A program made the position numbers and the translations under genes. The notes below the pieces were generated by a model, which was not told the DNA's origin, ran no database searches, and was given only the letters and a program-made list of their open reading frames with translations. Positions 43,767 through 55,210 of a DNA stretch of 64,000 bases are shown here, piece by piece. The stretch is from Aporrectodea caliginosa (Eukaryota > Annelida > Clitellata > Crassiclitellata > Lumbricidae), in the NCBI GenBank assembly GCA_020284085.1, contig JACEVL010000478.1:1797939-1861938 (forward strand). The letters run 5' to 3'. How positions within the stretch are numbered: the stretch's first letter is position 1; each line of letters opens with the position of its first letter.

Positions 43767-45033
43767 AATTCTTGTATTTACTATATAATATATAGTTAAC
43801 AAGCTGTTAACAAGCAATATTATTGCTTGTTAACAGTGCACACCTGCCTGCCCGTGCTAGTGCCAGTCTCAAGCCTGGATAAAGGAGGAAGGTGGCGCTA
43901 ATCATCCTTGCTCGGACTGAGTGTCGTCAAACACTAACTACCTACCTAACTAACAGTTAATGCGATGTTCGACTTAAACACCTTTAAAACGTTTAATTCA
44001 TATGCGATATATTCATCAACTGCATGAAAGCGACAATACGTTTCCTCTTGCCGATTCGTTAGAGAGCTTGCCTTGTGGCGCGTATATATACAGGTGTTGA
44101 AACGGTGCTGAGCAGTTGTGACCGAAGGGCTATCTTCAGCTGTCGACGGGAATCCGTTGGTTGGTTCCACGTGTTTGCGTGGGCCCGCCACTGGTGACTC
44201 TTCTAGCTTACTGTGCATTGTTTTGCTAACTGATGTTATATATTCGTTTGTAATGACATTTAACATCATATGGACTAGCCCAGAGAGTAAGTAAGTATTA
44301 AGTATATTCATCATTGAACCAGATGAAATCCGCATTCCGGTGTACATACATACATCATAATTTTATATAATAAACAATAAATAGTCAACACGAATAAAGC
44401 ATTCTAACCATAAAAGTTTTTTTCATACCCGATTGTTCCTTTGAGTAGATACCATGAAGGGCGCTATATAAATATTCAATTAAATTGCATTACAACGATA
44501 ACCATCTTAGTGAAGGCTCTAACCTGTACTCTTCGCGCTACAAGTTGAGCGTTCTAACCAATGGGCAACTTTGTACTACTGTATTTTAGGAGGGTAGCCT
44601 ACGTACACGAGGACCTTAAATGGCGTAGCGTCCATTCAAACGGGCAGCATTGGAAAAGATCGTACCCGATCAATTCATAGAAAAATTAGCACGGTCGAGG
44701 CCATAAACGGTCGTTATGGAATTATTTTAGTTTTGCATTTACTATAAATCACTTGGTATTAATAGAACACTGTAACAGTTGTCCCGTTATAGATTGGTAC
44801 ATTAGATGATGCAATGCTCTACTTATTAAACACCTTTAAAACGGTTTCCACAGATGCAATATATTCATCAATAGCACGTTAGAAAGCGGTTAAGAAAAAG
44901 AAATTCCTGTTGCGCACTGTAAATTTCGACGTCAACTGCCCTGGCAGCCACAAGATGTCGCTAAATAAAGTAAACCCAACTTTATCACGGTGTTTACACG
45001 GAGACCTTAAATGACGTGGTTCCCATTTAACAT

Positions 45034-46009
45034 AGGCGGATACTTGGTCTTGGTTTGGGGGATTAGTGAAGGAGAGGCCGATGGACGATCGGCGAGGCGC
45101 ACAGCACCGAGTAGGGGGAGGGGTTTGTGCCCCTCCCCTATTTAAATTTGTTTGAATTTCCACACTGTAATGGTAGCATTTTAAGCTGTCATCTGAAAAA
45201 ATTGCTCTATAATTTGAGTGCTGATAAGAACCAGCTGTCACTCGTAGCTAACATGTAGTTTGAATCGTGTTTGAGTTAGGGGAGGGGTTTGGGAGGGGTG
45301 TGCCCCTCCCCTGTTTAACTTTTTTAAAATTTCCACACTGCAATTGTAGCATTTTAAGCTATCATCTAAACAAAATTGCTCTATTATTTGAGGGCTGATA
45401 AGAACCAGCTGTCACTGGTAGCTCTTATTATTATATTCTAGGGCTGGTACTGATTAAAATAATTTTAATCGATTAATTTCAAAATTTAATCGAAATTAAT
45501 CGATTAAATTCGATTAATTTGGTCTATATTACATAAAGCGTGAAAACTGTTTGGACTGTACTGCAAAAATCCTTCAATCATTCGACATGCTAAAGTTCAA
45601 ATTGTCAAACTGAGAAATGTAGTCAGCAATAACTACCTTATATCTACAAAAATCTTCAATGATTTCGCCATCTTCGATTTTTCCCTCAGCATTTACCTTA
45701 ATGCAAAATGACCGTTTAATTTTTAACTCAAATGTTTCACATTATTACTGTTTGCCATATTGTTTATTCTGGAAATAGGTCGGATGACGTCATAAAATAA
45801 GTAAGAAAATTAATCGAAAATTAATCGAACAAGCCGAAATTAATCGATTAAATATTTTAACGATTAATCGATTCATTAATCGTTAAAATCTGCAGCCCTA
45901 TTATATTCATGAAATATTTCAGATATATTGGGGGGGATATAAGCAGCTCCGTCCCCCCCACCTCAAGTTTGGGGGGACCGTCCCCTCTGTCACCCCCTAA
46001 GTCTCCGCC
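45034..46009. mobile_element. Element with GGCGGAKACTT ends, carrying a nested MITE
   Basis: Left end AGGCGGATACTTGG and right end CCTAAGTCTCCGCC are inverted repeats. ATTTAA occurs at both flanks (45025-45030, 46010-46015), and the satellite has CCCATTTAAGTAAG at an uninterrupted copy (about 42445), so the site is plausible. Contains two diverged tandem copies of about 165 bp (45110-45275, 45277-45430) with palindromic GGGGAGGGG-CCCCTCCCC. Superfamily unassigned. Confidence 0.6.
45439..45900. mobile_element. 462-bp hAT-type MITE with 8-bp TSD
   Basis: Ends TAGGGCTG and CAGCCCTA are inverted repeats. TTATATTC flanks both sides exactly (45431-45438, 45901-45908). Subterminal regions are packed with ATTAATCGATTAAA words. 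No ORF. Nested in the element at 45034-46009. Confidence 0.9.
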
Positions 46010-46600
46010 ATTTAAGTAACTAAGTAAGTATATCCTTTATTGAAGGATCTCACTGGATCAGTTCATTGCACATTGACCAAAGTCCAGGCCATACAGTCCC
46101 TATAATAAAATTCTACTTTGTATTTACTAGATGTAATCGCTTGTTAATAGAACACCAATACCATACCTGTGGAAGTGCCAGTCCCAAGCCTGGATAAAGG
46201 AGAAGGGCGACGTTAATCATCCTTGCTAAGACACAGTTTCGTTAAACAGAAAATAACTAAGACTTATAGTCTTGCACACTGGATAGTGCGATGTTCGACT
46301 TAAACACCTTTAAAACGTTTTTTACAGATCCAATATATTCATCAACGGTAAGAAAAACGATAATTTTTTTTCAACTAGTCCACGGGCCAGTGTATATAGA
46401 TGTCGTCGTCAACTGCCACAATATGTCGTTAAATAAAGAAACTTTATTATTATAGTACGTTCCGTACACGGCGACCTTAAGTGGCGTGACTCTCATTTAA
46501 ACGGACAGCAGTTTAAGTAAGTAAAGTAAGTATATCCTTTATTGAAAATCTCACTGGATCAATCAGTTCATTGAACATTGACCAGGGTCGAGGCCATACG

Positions 46601-46607
46601 GTCGCTA

Positions 46608-46647
<40 letters not shown>

Positions 46648-46658
46648 TTTTTTTTTTT
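46601..46658. repeat. (ATT)n microsatellite and poly-T
   Basis: On the minus strand this is poly-A followed by AAT repeats directly after the retroelement 3' UTR, so it reads as that element's 3' tail. Confidence 0.9.
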
Positions 46659-47392
46659 ACCCGAGGTATCAAGGATCCCTCAGGATTTATGAAAAATTGC
46701 TATAAGGAGCAGGAAATTTGTCTGGAGGGTCAGGCCTCGTCTTCAGGGTTTGCAGGAAAAGTGCCGTTGAATGCGACCAAGTTATAGCGTTGGACGCAAA
46801 CAGACAGACGTTGGAAAAGAAATGATGTCTCGCGTCTGTCGCCACCAGTGAAAGTCATACGACGGCCTAGTTCACTAATGAAGTCCAGAGCCGAAGGATT
46901 GAACGGGCCCAAAGTCTCGATGGCCACGGGCTGAAACAGATGAGATGTAGGAAGCCCCTGGTACTTCTGGATCTTACGGTTGGCCACCTGCACTGAAGCG
47001 GGCCCGACTGAGCCGGCTGCGATGTAAGAGGTCGCACAAGTGTGGACGACCGTTGCGTCCCAAGCCAGGTACTTCCCTCCCATCCACGGTATGAGGGTGG
47101 CCCCATCAGGTCTTTTACCATCCGCTCGAAACAGGCCCGCTGGTTCCTTGGTACTGGGGACGTCCGCCTTGAGCAGGGCGCGCCATATGATGTCATTAAT
47201 GGCATGGTGACGCAGAGAGCGCCCAGATGCCCTCCTACACACAAAGCCGTGATGGCCCTCCGAACCGACCAAGTCCCCACACTGGCACCTATGGGGGGCA
47301 CACAAGGCCAAGCCAAGGCGTAGGCCAACCGCCACCCGGACTGCCTCGTTGTCGAGGGCCAGGCCACACGCGGCAATTGGGAGCGCCATCAT
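46659..47392 (-). pseudogene. Retroelement C-terminal fragment with R2-like endonuclease features
   Basis: A 220-codon minus-strand ORF (46730-47392). C36-x-C38 (HRCQCG), H47/H48 and C52 with R61-H62 form a CCHC-plus-RH arrangement. It is followed by RPDG (94-97), WDATV (111-115) and ETLGPF (159-164). This order resembles the CCHC and PD-(D/E)XK restriction-like endonuclease at the C-terminus of R2/NeSL-type non-LTR elements (family knowledge; assignment is inference). Similar sequences are common in marine invertebrate genomes. The ORF is cut at its 5' side by an (ATT)n array; its 3' side runs into a poly-A/AAT tail. Confidence 0.65.
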
Positions 47393-47393
47393 C

Positions 47394-47531
<138 letters not shown>

Positions 47532-47945
47532 ACTGTCATTTATAGCGCGCCTAAACAAAATTGGAATCTTGCACAAAAGCGCGTAACAGAAAAATCAATC
47601 ATAGTAAATCTTAAACAGATATGTTTTAAGGTTAGTTTTGAAAATCGATAATGTTGAGGATTTGCGGATAAAGACAGGGAGTTTGTTCCATTCAGCTGGG
47701 CCGGCTAACGCAAATGCCCTGTTACCAAGTTTTTGAGTGATCGTGTCACAACAAAATCACCTTGAGACGATGAACGTAGCCCTCGTCTGGATTGGAGAGA
47801 GGAACAGGGTGTTACAAGTGAAGAAAGGTATGCAGGAGAACAGTTTGTGTAGATTCGGTACAGTAGAAGACAGATTTTGAAATTGATGCGAGCTTGTATG
47901 GGAAGCCAGTGTAGTTCACGGAGGGTCGGTGTGTATTCACTATAT
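47532..47945 (-). pseudogene. CR1/L2-type LINE 3' fragment
   Basis: Minus strand reads EYTPTLRELHWLPIQARINF, KICLLLYRIYTNCSPAYLSS and SRRGLRSSSQGDFVV. After a frameshift, AFALAGPAEWNKLPVFIRKS and FKTNLKTYLFKIYY follow, the standard C-terminal consensus. It ends in GGCGCGCTATAAATGAC beside the ATT array. Confidence 0.85.
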
Positions 47946-49249
47946 ATTGCTTGTTAATAGAACACACCTACCTGCCCGTGCTAGTGCCAGTCTCAAACCT
48001 GGATAAAGGAGGAAGGTGGCGTTAATCATCCTTGCTAGGACTGAGTGCCGTCAAACACTAACTACCTTTTACCTATTATTAGGCCTATTATTATTATTAC
48101 CTAACTAACTATTATTATTATTACCTAACTAACAGTCAATGATGATGATGAACATTCCGGAGCTGAGAGAGGCGACGAGAGATCGGAACACATGGAGAAG
48201 GCTGACTATGACGGTCGCTAGGATTCAGCGAATCGACGGCACAATGTGACAAGGTGAACAGTCAATGCAAATTAAACACCTTTAAAACGTTTTTACAGAT
48301 GCAATATATTGATCAACGGTACGAGAGCGACAAGCTCAGTAATTTCTACTGTATAGCCTGTATAATTATATATCTGACGTCGGCGTTAACGGCCCCTGGC
48401 CGCACAAGATGTCGCTAAATAAAGAAAACTTTACTGTGGAACCTTAAATGGTGTAACTCCCATTCAAAGGGAAGCGGTGGTGAAGGATCTCACCCGATCA
48501 AATTCATGGGAAAATGAACAGTCGAGGCCACATAGTCGGTATAATATTATTATAGAGAAACGTACATTTACATTTACCCAATAATTACCTGTTATTAATA
48601 GAGCAGTTGTCCCGTTATAGAATGGTACATTAGACGATGCAATATATATATATATATTTATATATATATAATGCAATATATATATATAATATATATATTG
48701 CATATATACATACATATATATATACAGGCTAGAAGAGCATTGTCGCTTTTGTACCGTTGATGAATATATCGCTCTACTTAAACACCTTTAAAACGGCTTC
48801 CACAGATGCAATATTATATTCATCAATAGCACGTGGGATATCGCTTCAAGGAAAAGGTCTACATCTTGTCAACGTCAACGTCAACTGCCCTGGCAGCCAC
48901 AAAATATCGCTAAATAAAGTAAACTCAACTAAATCACTACCGTACACGGAGACCCTAGATTGGTGCCCACCTAAGAAAGTAAGTAAGCATATATTTTTGA
49001 AGGATCTCACTGGATCAGTTCATTGCACATTGACCAAAGTCGAGGCAATTTACGGTCGCTATAATCAAATTCTACGCTTGTATTTACTGTATTTCGCTTG
49101 CTAATAGAAGACCACTCACTACCCTGCGGTGATAGTGCCAGTCCCAAAAGCCTGGATAAAGAAGGCGAATCATGTTTGCTATCCGTAGGGCGGATATGGT
49201 TTGTAGGCTGCTATTAGCGCCGTTGTATTGCAAGCTGTCTGTTCTGTTA

Positions 49250-49327
49250 GTAGTTAAGATTGTTTCAATTGCGTAAATGTAAATGTACAGCGCAGTGCGT
49301 TTGTCAGGCGCTTCAATAAAGAAAAGA

Positions 49328-49385
<58 letters not shown>

Positions 49386-49395
49386 TTTTTATTTT
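49250..49395 (+). mobile_element. LINE/SINE 3' terminus with (ATT)n tail
   Basis: AATGTACAGCGCAGTGCGTT and TCAGGCGCTTCAATAAAGAA followed by ATT repeats; the inverted equivalent is at 14135-14230. Confidence 0.6.
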
Positions 49396-49474
49396 TTTTT
49401 ATTATAAGACAAATTTATTTCTTCATAAAGCCAACAAACTTATGTACAGACTGATTAAAAGTAACTGTTTTCAA

Positions 49475-49581
<107 letters not shown>

Positions 49582-50485
49582 TATAACACAGCTACGTAAA
49601 CAGTAACTTTACTAACAGTTAAATGCGATGTTCGACTTAAACACCTTTAAAACGTTTAAAACAGATGCAATATATTCATCAACTGTACAAAACCCACAAT
49701 TATATGTCTACTCTTGCTCTATGTCTAACCTGCGTATATTGATTTAGGGGTCAACGGCTGACAACCACAAGATGTCAGTAAATAAAAGAAAACTACTATA
49801 GCACGGTCCTTACACGGGGGCGTTAGTGGCTAAAGCCTGCTACGTGAACTTACTGTCTTTACTTGGAATTTTAAAATGGCGGACATCTTGAGGGTCGGTT
49901 AAGGTCAGGTTTAGATTCGTGAAGGTCGTTTATGGTCAGGTTAGGCGTCGTGATGGTCGGTTAGGGTCAGGGTTATGGTTAGTGTCGTCATTAGAAAACA
50001 CGGTGAACAACCTTCCGCCGCAATCGGTAATGTTTGTTGGTCGTTTCGTTTCACGTACACAAAATCATGTGACATGCATTGACCAATTGCGTATCCGGGC
50101 GTGATTCTAGTCCCAGGTATAGGCTCACGTGGGGCGTGACTGTATCCAAGACCTTTCGAAAAATGTGTTTATTAAAATTTACTATTTAATCGTTTGTTAT
50201 AGCCTAGTTGTCCAGTTGTAGACTGCACATTGGATAATGCAATTCTCTGCTAAAACACCTTTAAAACGCTTTCTGATGATGCAATATATATAATATTGCG
50301 TACATGCGTTTACTTTTGAATCTTGGGCAGTGGGCACTACCATTATTAAAGTGCTGCATCGATTGATCGTCCTGCAGTTCTGATTGATTCGCTCGTGAAT
50401 AAGCTGGTGCCCTTCGCTTAGCTTTCAACTTCATGAGCTTTAGAAATTTGTAGTTTACGATTACGATTACGATTCGATTCGGTTC

Positions 50486-51069
50486 CTACCTTCTGTTTGT
50501 CCCTCTTACCTTGCATTTGTCCCTCATACCTTGCATTTGTCCCTCATACCTTGCATTTGTCCCTCTTACCTTGTATGTTTGACTGTGTCCCTCTTACCTT
50601 GTGCTTGTCCCTCTAACTTGTGGTCATCCCTCTAACCTTGCATGTGTCCCTCTTACCTTCTATTTGTCCAGCTTACCTTGCATTTTACCCTCTAACTTCA
50701 TTTGTCCCTCTTACTTTCATTTGTCCCTCTTACCTTGTGCTTGTCCCTCTTACCTTGCATTTGTCCCTATTACATTGTATTTGTCCCTCTTACCTTGCAT
50801 TTGTCCCTCTTACCTTGTATTTGTCCCTCTTACCTTGTATTTGTCCCTCTTACCTTGCATTTGTCCCTCTTACTTTGCATTTGACCCTCTAACTTCATTT
50901 GTCCCTCTTACTTTCATGTGTCCCTCTTACCTTGCATTTGTCCCTCTTGCCTTTCATTTGTCCCTCTTACCTTGTATTTGTCCCTCTTACTTTGCATTTC
51001 TCCCTCTTACTTTCATTTGTTCCTCTTACCTTGTGCTTGTCCCTCTTACCTTCTATTTGTCCCTCTTAC
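50486..51069 (-). repeat. 20-bp minisatellite of splice-donor-like units
   Basis: About 29 copies. The minus-strand unit is GTAAGAGGGACAAATGCAAG, starting exactly at the donor GT (51068-51069) of the exon at 51070-51206. The exon's last 13 bases (GGACAAGCACAAG) are identical to the end of a nearby unit, so the array's first partial unit is coding. Because 20 is not a multiple of three, all frames are open and ORFs of up to 178 codons on the plus strand are artefacts. Confidence 0.95.
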
Positions 51070-51206
51070 CTTGTGCTTGTCCATGCGTAGCGGAGACAGC
51101 TGAGGGTCGAATAAGAGAAGCTTTGATTCGATGTTGATGGGTGACTGACGTCTCCCTTTGCTGCACAGACTCCACTCTGGGTTGACAAGACCCCAGAAGT
51201 CTGGCC
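51070..51206 (-). CDS. CA10: Carbonic anhydrase-related protein 10/11 gene, upstream exon
   Basis: A 137-bp exon: two bases completing a codon, then 45 codons. It encodes PDFWGLVNPEWSLCSKGRRQ followed by SPINIESKLLLFDPQLSPL and MDKHK. FWGLVN-W-LCS-G-RQSP-NIE is diagnostic for CARP X/XI; ordinary carbonic anhydrases have WGY and GKxQSPI. Acceptor TTACAG (AG at 51207-51208) and donor AAG|GTAAGA (GT at 51068-51069) are both good. It joins in phase to 38619-38810 across a 12.26 kb intron. Upstream exons with the signal peptide were not found in the window. Family role: acatalytic, secreted or surface, in vertebrates a neurexin partner. Confidence 0.9.
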
Positions 51207-51289
51207 CTGTAACGTATCGTAACGCAAACATTCATTTATTTGGCGCCTCTAAAAGGGGGCACAATGCATAACTTTACGTTGCATGTAAG

Positions 51290-51476
51290 CAGTGGCTGCA
51301 GCAGGGGCAAGCCTGGGCAAATGCCCCGGTAAAAAAAAGCCTTTGCCATACCACAAGCCTGCCAGAATTTTTGTCCTGCCGAGAATTTATAATGGGCGTT
51401 AAGCGCCCCCTGCATTGGTTATTTGTATGACTGCCATGGATATGCTCTGGTTACAAAATGAATGGCGCCGCCACTG
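51290..51476. mobile_element. 187-bp hAT-type MITE candidate
   Basis: Ends CAGTGGCTGC and GGCGCCGCCACTG are imperfect inverted repeats. Flanks CATGTAAG (51282-51289) and CGTGTACG (51477-51484) agree at 6 of 8 positions, a decayed TSD. Confidence 0.6.
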
Positions 51477-51529
51477 CGTGTACGTATTTAGAAACTTTAT
51501 ATAGCGCCTTTCGAGTGCCTCACACATTT

Positions 51530-51667
51530 GATGCAGCATCTCAACTGACCTCACATAACCTCATCTCACGTCACCTTGACTCTCATCAGAATTATGACCT
51601 CACCTGACCTCAACTGACCTCACCTGACTTCAGCTGTCGTCATCTCTCCTTCCCATGACCTCACTTG
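51530..51667. repeat. Degenerate TGACCTCACC minisatellite, left part
   Basis: Imperfect 10-bp units (TGACCTCA with AC/CC/TC). It continues at 53225-53250 and 53445-53575 beyond inserted elements. Confidence 0.8.
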
Positions 51668-53224
51668 CAGGGACGTAACTGGGCCATTATCCCAAAAGTG
51701 TCCAATCCGGTTTTTGAAAAATGAAATTTTTTTCTCTCCCAAACTTTCTTGCAAGTATGTTTTTTAGTCGGCTACTATGTTAAATTTAACTAATATGAAA
51801 GAAATCTAGTATATTTGTAATCGTAAGTTAATTATTTTTAACATTTTATACAAAAGAAACTCCTGATTTGTCATTACCATCCCCCTTTTTTACTTGATCA
51901 CACAGACCCGAAATATACATCTGGTGTTTAGATTTTTTTGCAATTATAAACTAGATGATACCAGCAATTATTTGAAATACTGCAGGCATTTCCTTCACAA
52001 AATATATTAGTCTGGTGCTGAGAAATTAAGCAATTTATCGAAATTATTAAAAATCCACTATAGTATTTTCAGTGACAGAAAAAATCTGTCCAGCATTGAC
52101 TACAACTGTGTATTATATGCATTAGGTGCAACTTGGCAAACATGTTCAGAGTTCATAGTAAATTCTAATTACTTCCAAATTTCTATTTTTAATTTTTATA
52201 TGAAATGGGATGGTAATGACCCTTCAGGATGGTAATAACAAATGCATCATTACCATCCCTAAGAAGATGGGACGGTAATGAGAAAATCGCAGAATTCTGA
52301 AAAAAAGGGATGGTAATGATGAAAAACAACCAGAGGATGGTAATGACATAATGCTGTCCTCAATGACAGCACATGAAACATTTCCATGTGAATTACTCTA
52401 TGAGATAAGTAATTCAATCTGTTCCACAAAAGCCATGAAGAAAATCAGTTATAAATGTTGTAATCCACCCAACCCATGAAATACATAAATGGATGGCAAT
52501 GATGCAGAAATTTTCTCTTCTCTAATTTACAGCAAACAAACCTTCATAAAATCAAGACAATCGAAAATATTCAAATGGACTTTCTGTTTTGTGTTAGAAG
52601 CGACCCAGATCTTGTTCTCGTTCTATTTCTTGAAGTAAGTAAGTGCGTTGTGTAAAAACGAGAGGCTTTCAAAAAATGAGGATGGCAATGACGCGTATAT
52701 CCCTGGACAAATTTTGTAGGTTTTTTGGAGAAGGAAATACTATGGAAATCAGTGTAAATGTGTAATTACTGGATACTCTAGTTATTCATTAATCAAAATG
52801 AGAAACCTTTGTTACAGATTATTGCACCACATTTACGTGGCAGCTGAATGTCATGCATTGTACGTGGTGGCGGACAGGGGATGGTAATGACTTTTCGTGT
52901 ACTTTTTGTAAAAAAAATAAAACTTTTCAAACATGTAAGAACTAAAATAGTGATGGAACATGTTCATCTTTTCATTCTTTCAACGAGGGAACAAAAAATT
53001 TGTACAAATTATGAAGAAACTCCTAGAAAAACACATAGGACACCAGTTTGCCACTTTTGGGATAATGGCCCAACTAGCGTTGGGCTTGCCCCTCCTCCCA
53101 AACGAAGCTGAAGCCCCCATAAAATGAATCAAGCCCCCGGCTCCAACATGGGCTCGGGCTACCGTACTCGCCATGTTCAAGGCTTAAAGCCCACCCCAAA
53201 CGAAAAGTCCTAGTTACGCCACTG
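51668..53224. mobile_element. Small hAT MITE (about 162 bp) split by a second transposon
   Basis: Ends CAGGGACGTAACT and AGTTACGCCACTG are inverted repeats of the common hAT CAGTGGCGTAACTAG type. CTCACTTG flanks both sides exactly (51660-51667, 53225-53232). Its own sequence is 51668-51680 plus 53076-53224. Confidence 0.9.
51681..53071. mobile_element. 1391-bp transposon with perfect 20-bp TIRs and 4-bp TSD
   Basis: GGGCCATTATCCCAAAAGTG at 51681-51700 is exactly inverted at 53052-53071. AACT flanks both sides (51677-51680, 53072-53075), and removing the element restores the hAT terminus CGTAACTAG. About ten copies of GGATGGTAATGA or its complement are scattered inside in both orientations (about 51876, 52212, 52231, 52249, 52268, 52308, 52334, 52493, 52680, 52878). 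No ORF with recognisable transposase motifs. A 4-bp TSD fits several superfamilies, so I leave it unassigned. Confidence 0.85.
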
Positions 53225-53253
53225 CTCACTTGACCTCACCTGACCTCCATTCA

Positions 53254-53445
53254 GGGCTTTTTTTGCGTGCAGTTCTACACAATGAGTGCAGTTCTAAATG
53301 AATTTCTGCAGCTATAAAAGCATTTCTGTGCAGTTAAAAATAGCTAAAACACGTCATCGTAATCCCATTGGGAATAATTTACCCTGGCTTTTCGAAAACG
53401 AGAGAAGGGGTTGTGAAGTTCTAAAATTCCATTAAAAATGCCCAG
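53254..53445. other. Possible small element, unresolved
   Basis: CAGGGCTTTTTTTGCG at 53254 and AAAAATGCCCAG at about 53434 look like decayed inverted ends, but the flanks agree at only about 4 of 8 positions. It interrupts the TGACCTCACC minisatellite. Confidence 0.3.
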
Positions 53446-53599
53446 ACTCACATGACCTCAACACTCCTCGCCTAACCTCTTCTCACCTCACCTGACCTCA
53501 ACTGACCTAACCTTACATCACCGGACCTCACATGACCTCACATGACCTCATCTCACCTCACATGAACTAATGTAAACACAAGAAAGAACAAACAGAATT

Positions 53600-54545
53600 C
53601 TTTTTAAAAGAGTTATTGAAAAGAATTATTGAAAGAGTTATTGAAAAGAGTTATTGAAAAGAGTTATTGAAAAGAGTTATTGAAAGAGTAATTGAAAGAG
53701 TTATTGAAAAGAGTTATTAAAAGAGTTATTGAAAAATGTTATTGAAAAGAGTTATTGAAAAGAGTAATTGAAAAGAGTTATTGAAAAGAGTTATTGAAAA
53801 GAGTTATTGAAAAGAGTTATTGAAAAGAGTTATTGAAAAGAGTTATTGAAAAGAGTTATTGAAAAGAGTTATTGAAAAGAGTTATTGAAAAGAGTTATTG
53901 AAAAGTTATTGAAAGAGTTATTGAAAAGAGTTAGAAATAAGTTATTGAAAAGAGTTATTGAAAAGAGTTATTGAAAAGAGTTATTGAAAAGAGTTATTGA
54001 AAAGAGTTATTGAAAAGAGTTATTGAAAAGAGTTATTGAAAAGAGTTATTGAAATAGTTATTGAAAGAGTTATTGAAAAGAGTTATTGAAAAGAGTTATT
54101 GAAAGAGTTATTGAAAAGAGTTATTGAAAAAGAGTTAATGAAAAATGTTATTGAAAGAGTTATTGAAAAGAGTTATTGAAAAGAGTTATTGAAAAGAGTT
54201 ATTGAAAAGGAGTTATTGAAAAGAGTTATTGAAAAGAGTTATTGAAAGAGTTATTGAAAAGAGTTATTGAAAAGAGTTATTGAAAAGAGTTATTGAAAAG
54301 AGTTATTGAAAAGAGTTATTGAAAGAGTTATTGAAAAGAGTTATTGAAAAGAGTTATTGAAAGAGTTATAAGAGTTATTGAAAGAGTTAAAAGAGTTATT
54401 GAAAAGAGTTATTGAAAAGAGTTATTGAAAAGAGTTATTGAAAGGAGTTATTGAAAAGAGTTATTGAAAAAGAGTTATTGAAAAGAGTTATTGAAAGAGT
54501 TATTGAAAGGGTTATTGAAAGAGTTATTGAAAAGCGTCATTGAAA
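53600..54545. repeat. 13-bp minisatellite (GAGTTATTGAAAA)n
   Basis: About 70 units of GAGTTATTGAAAA with 12-, 14- and few-base variants. The right edge degrades into GCGTCATTGAAAAGCG. Confidence 0.95.
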
Positions 54546-54949
54546 AGCGAGATAAATGCTCAGTTACATCCTTTACTTACAAGATCATGACGCTACCTTT
54601 TACTTACTTGTGCGCTGCGGCTTATCATTACTTGACGCCAGAGGGAGCAAGGAGACGGATTCAGAGGATGGTAGACTTAGCATCTATAATATGGGAAGTA
54701 TTGCATTGTGTCACTTGAGCTACTTAGAATTAGAAGAACATCAGTCCCTCAAGCAAACCCTGAGGCAGCCTTTGGGTATGAAGTGTTAGCCCTTAATTTG
54801 TTTAACCTCGGCATATGAGAGAGGGTGACCAGTCCTCTCCCTCGGCGTCTCATCTTCTCACCGACAGTGAACAGTCAGTGTACTCATTACAACTGAGTTG
54901 CATTGAGAGTGCAGGTGAAGAAGAAATCTCGAACAAATGTCTGCCATGG
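54546..54949. other. Unassigned sequence
   Basis: Short overlapping ORFs (54491-54789) arise partly from the minisatellite; no motif recognised. Confidence 0.3.
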
Positions 54950-55210
54950 CCCTTAAGTATTGCAAATATTATTTAAATACTTCACGTTTTAATTTAATAT
55001 TATAATTATTACTTAAGTGCCACAATTCGCTAACAAGTACTGAGAATTGTGGCACTTACTACACTGTAAATCCTCAGAACGCCGGACGCGTCCGGCAGCA
55101 CATCTCACGCGTTCTATAAATGAACACGGGCGTTTAAAAATATGAACACGCGTGTTCAATACGACGCGTCGTGCGTTCATGTTACGGAAAAACAGACATG
55201 TAGCCTACGT
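54950..55210. repeat. Hairpin-bearing repeat region, left copy
   Basis: A perfect 12-bp inverted repeat GTGCCACAATTC/GAATTGTGGCAC (55017-55028, 55044-55055) with a 15-base loop, followed by CG-rich words AACGCCGGACGCGTCCGG, CACGCGTTCTATAAATGAAC and ACACGCGTGTTCA. The same combination recurs at 62970-63560. Confidence 0.65.

Noticed and set aside
50601..51137. 178-codon plus-strand ORF with repeats such as CPSYLAFVPLTLHLSLLP
   Set aside because: It is a by-product of the 20-bp minisatellite, which lacks stops in all three frames. The real coding there is the minus-strand CA10-like exon.
53254..53445. Further hAT-like element with CAGGGCTTTTTTT end
   Set aside because: Only a possible terminus pair; flanking 8-mers agree poorly, so it is kept only as an unresolved feature.
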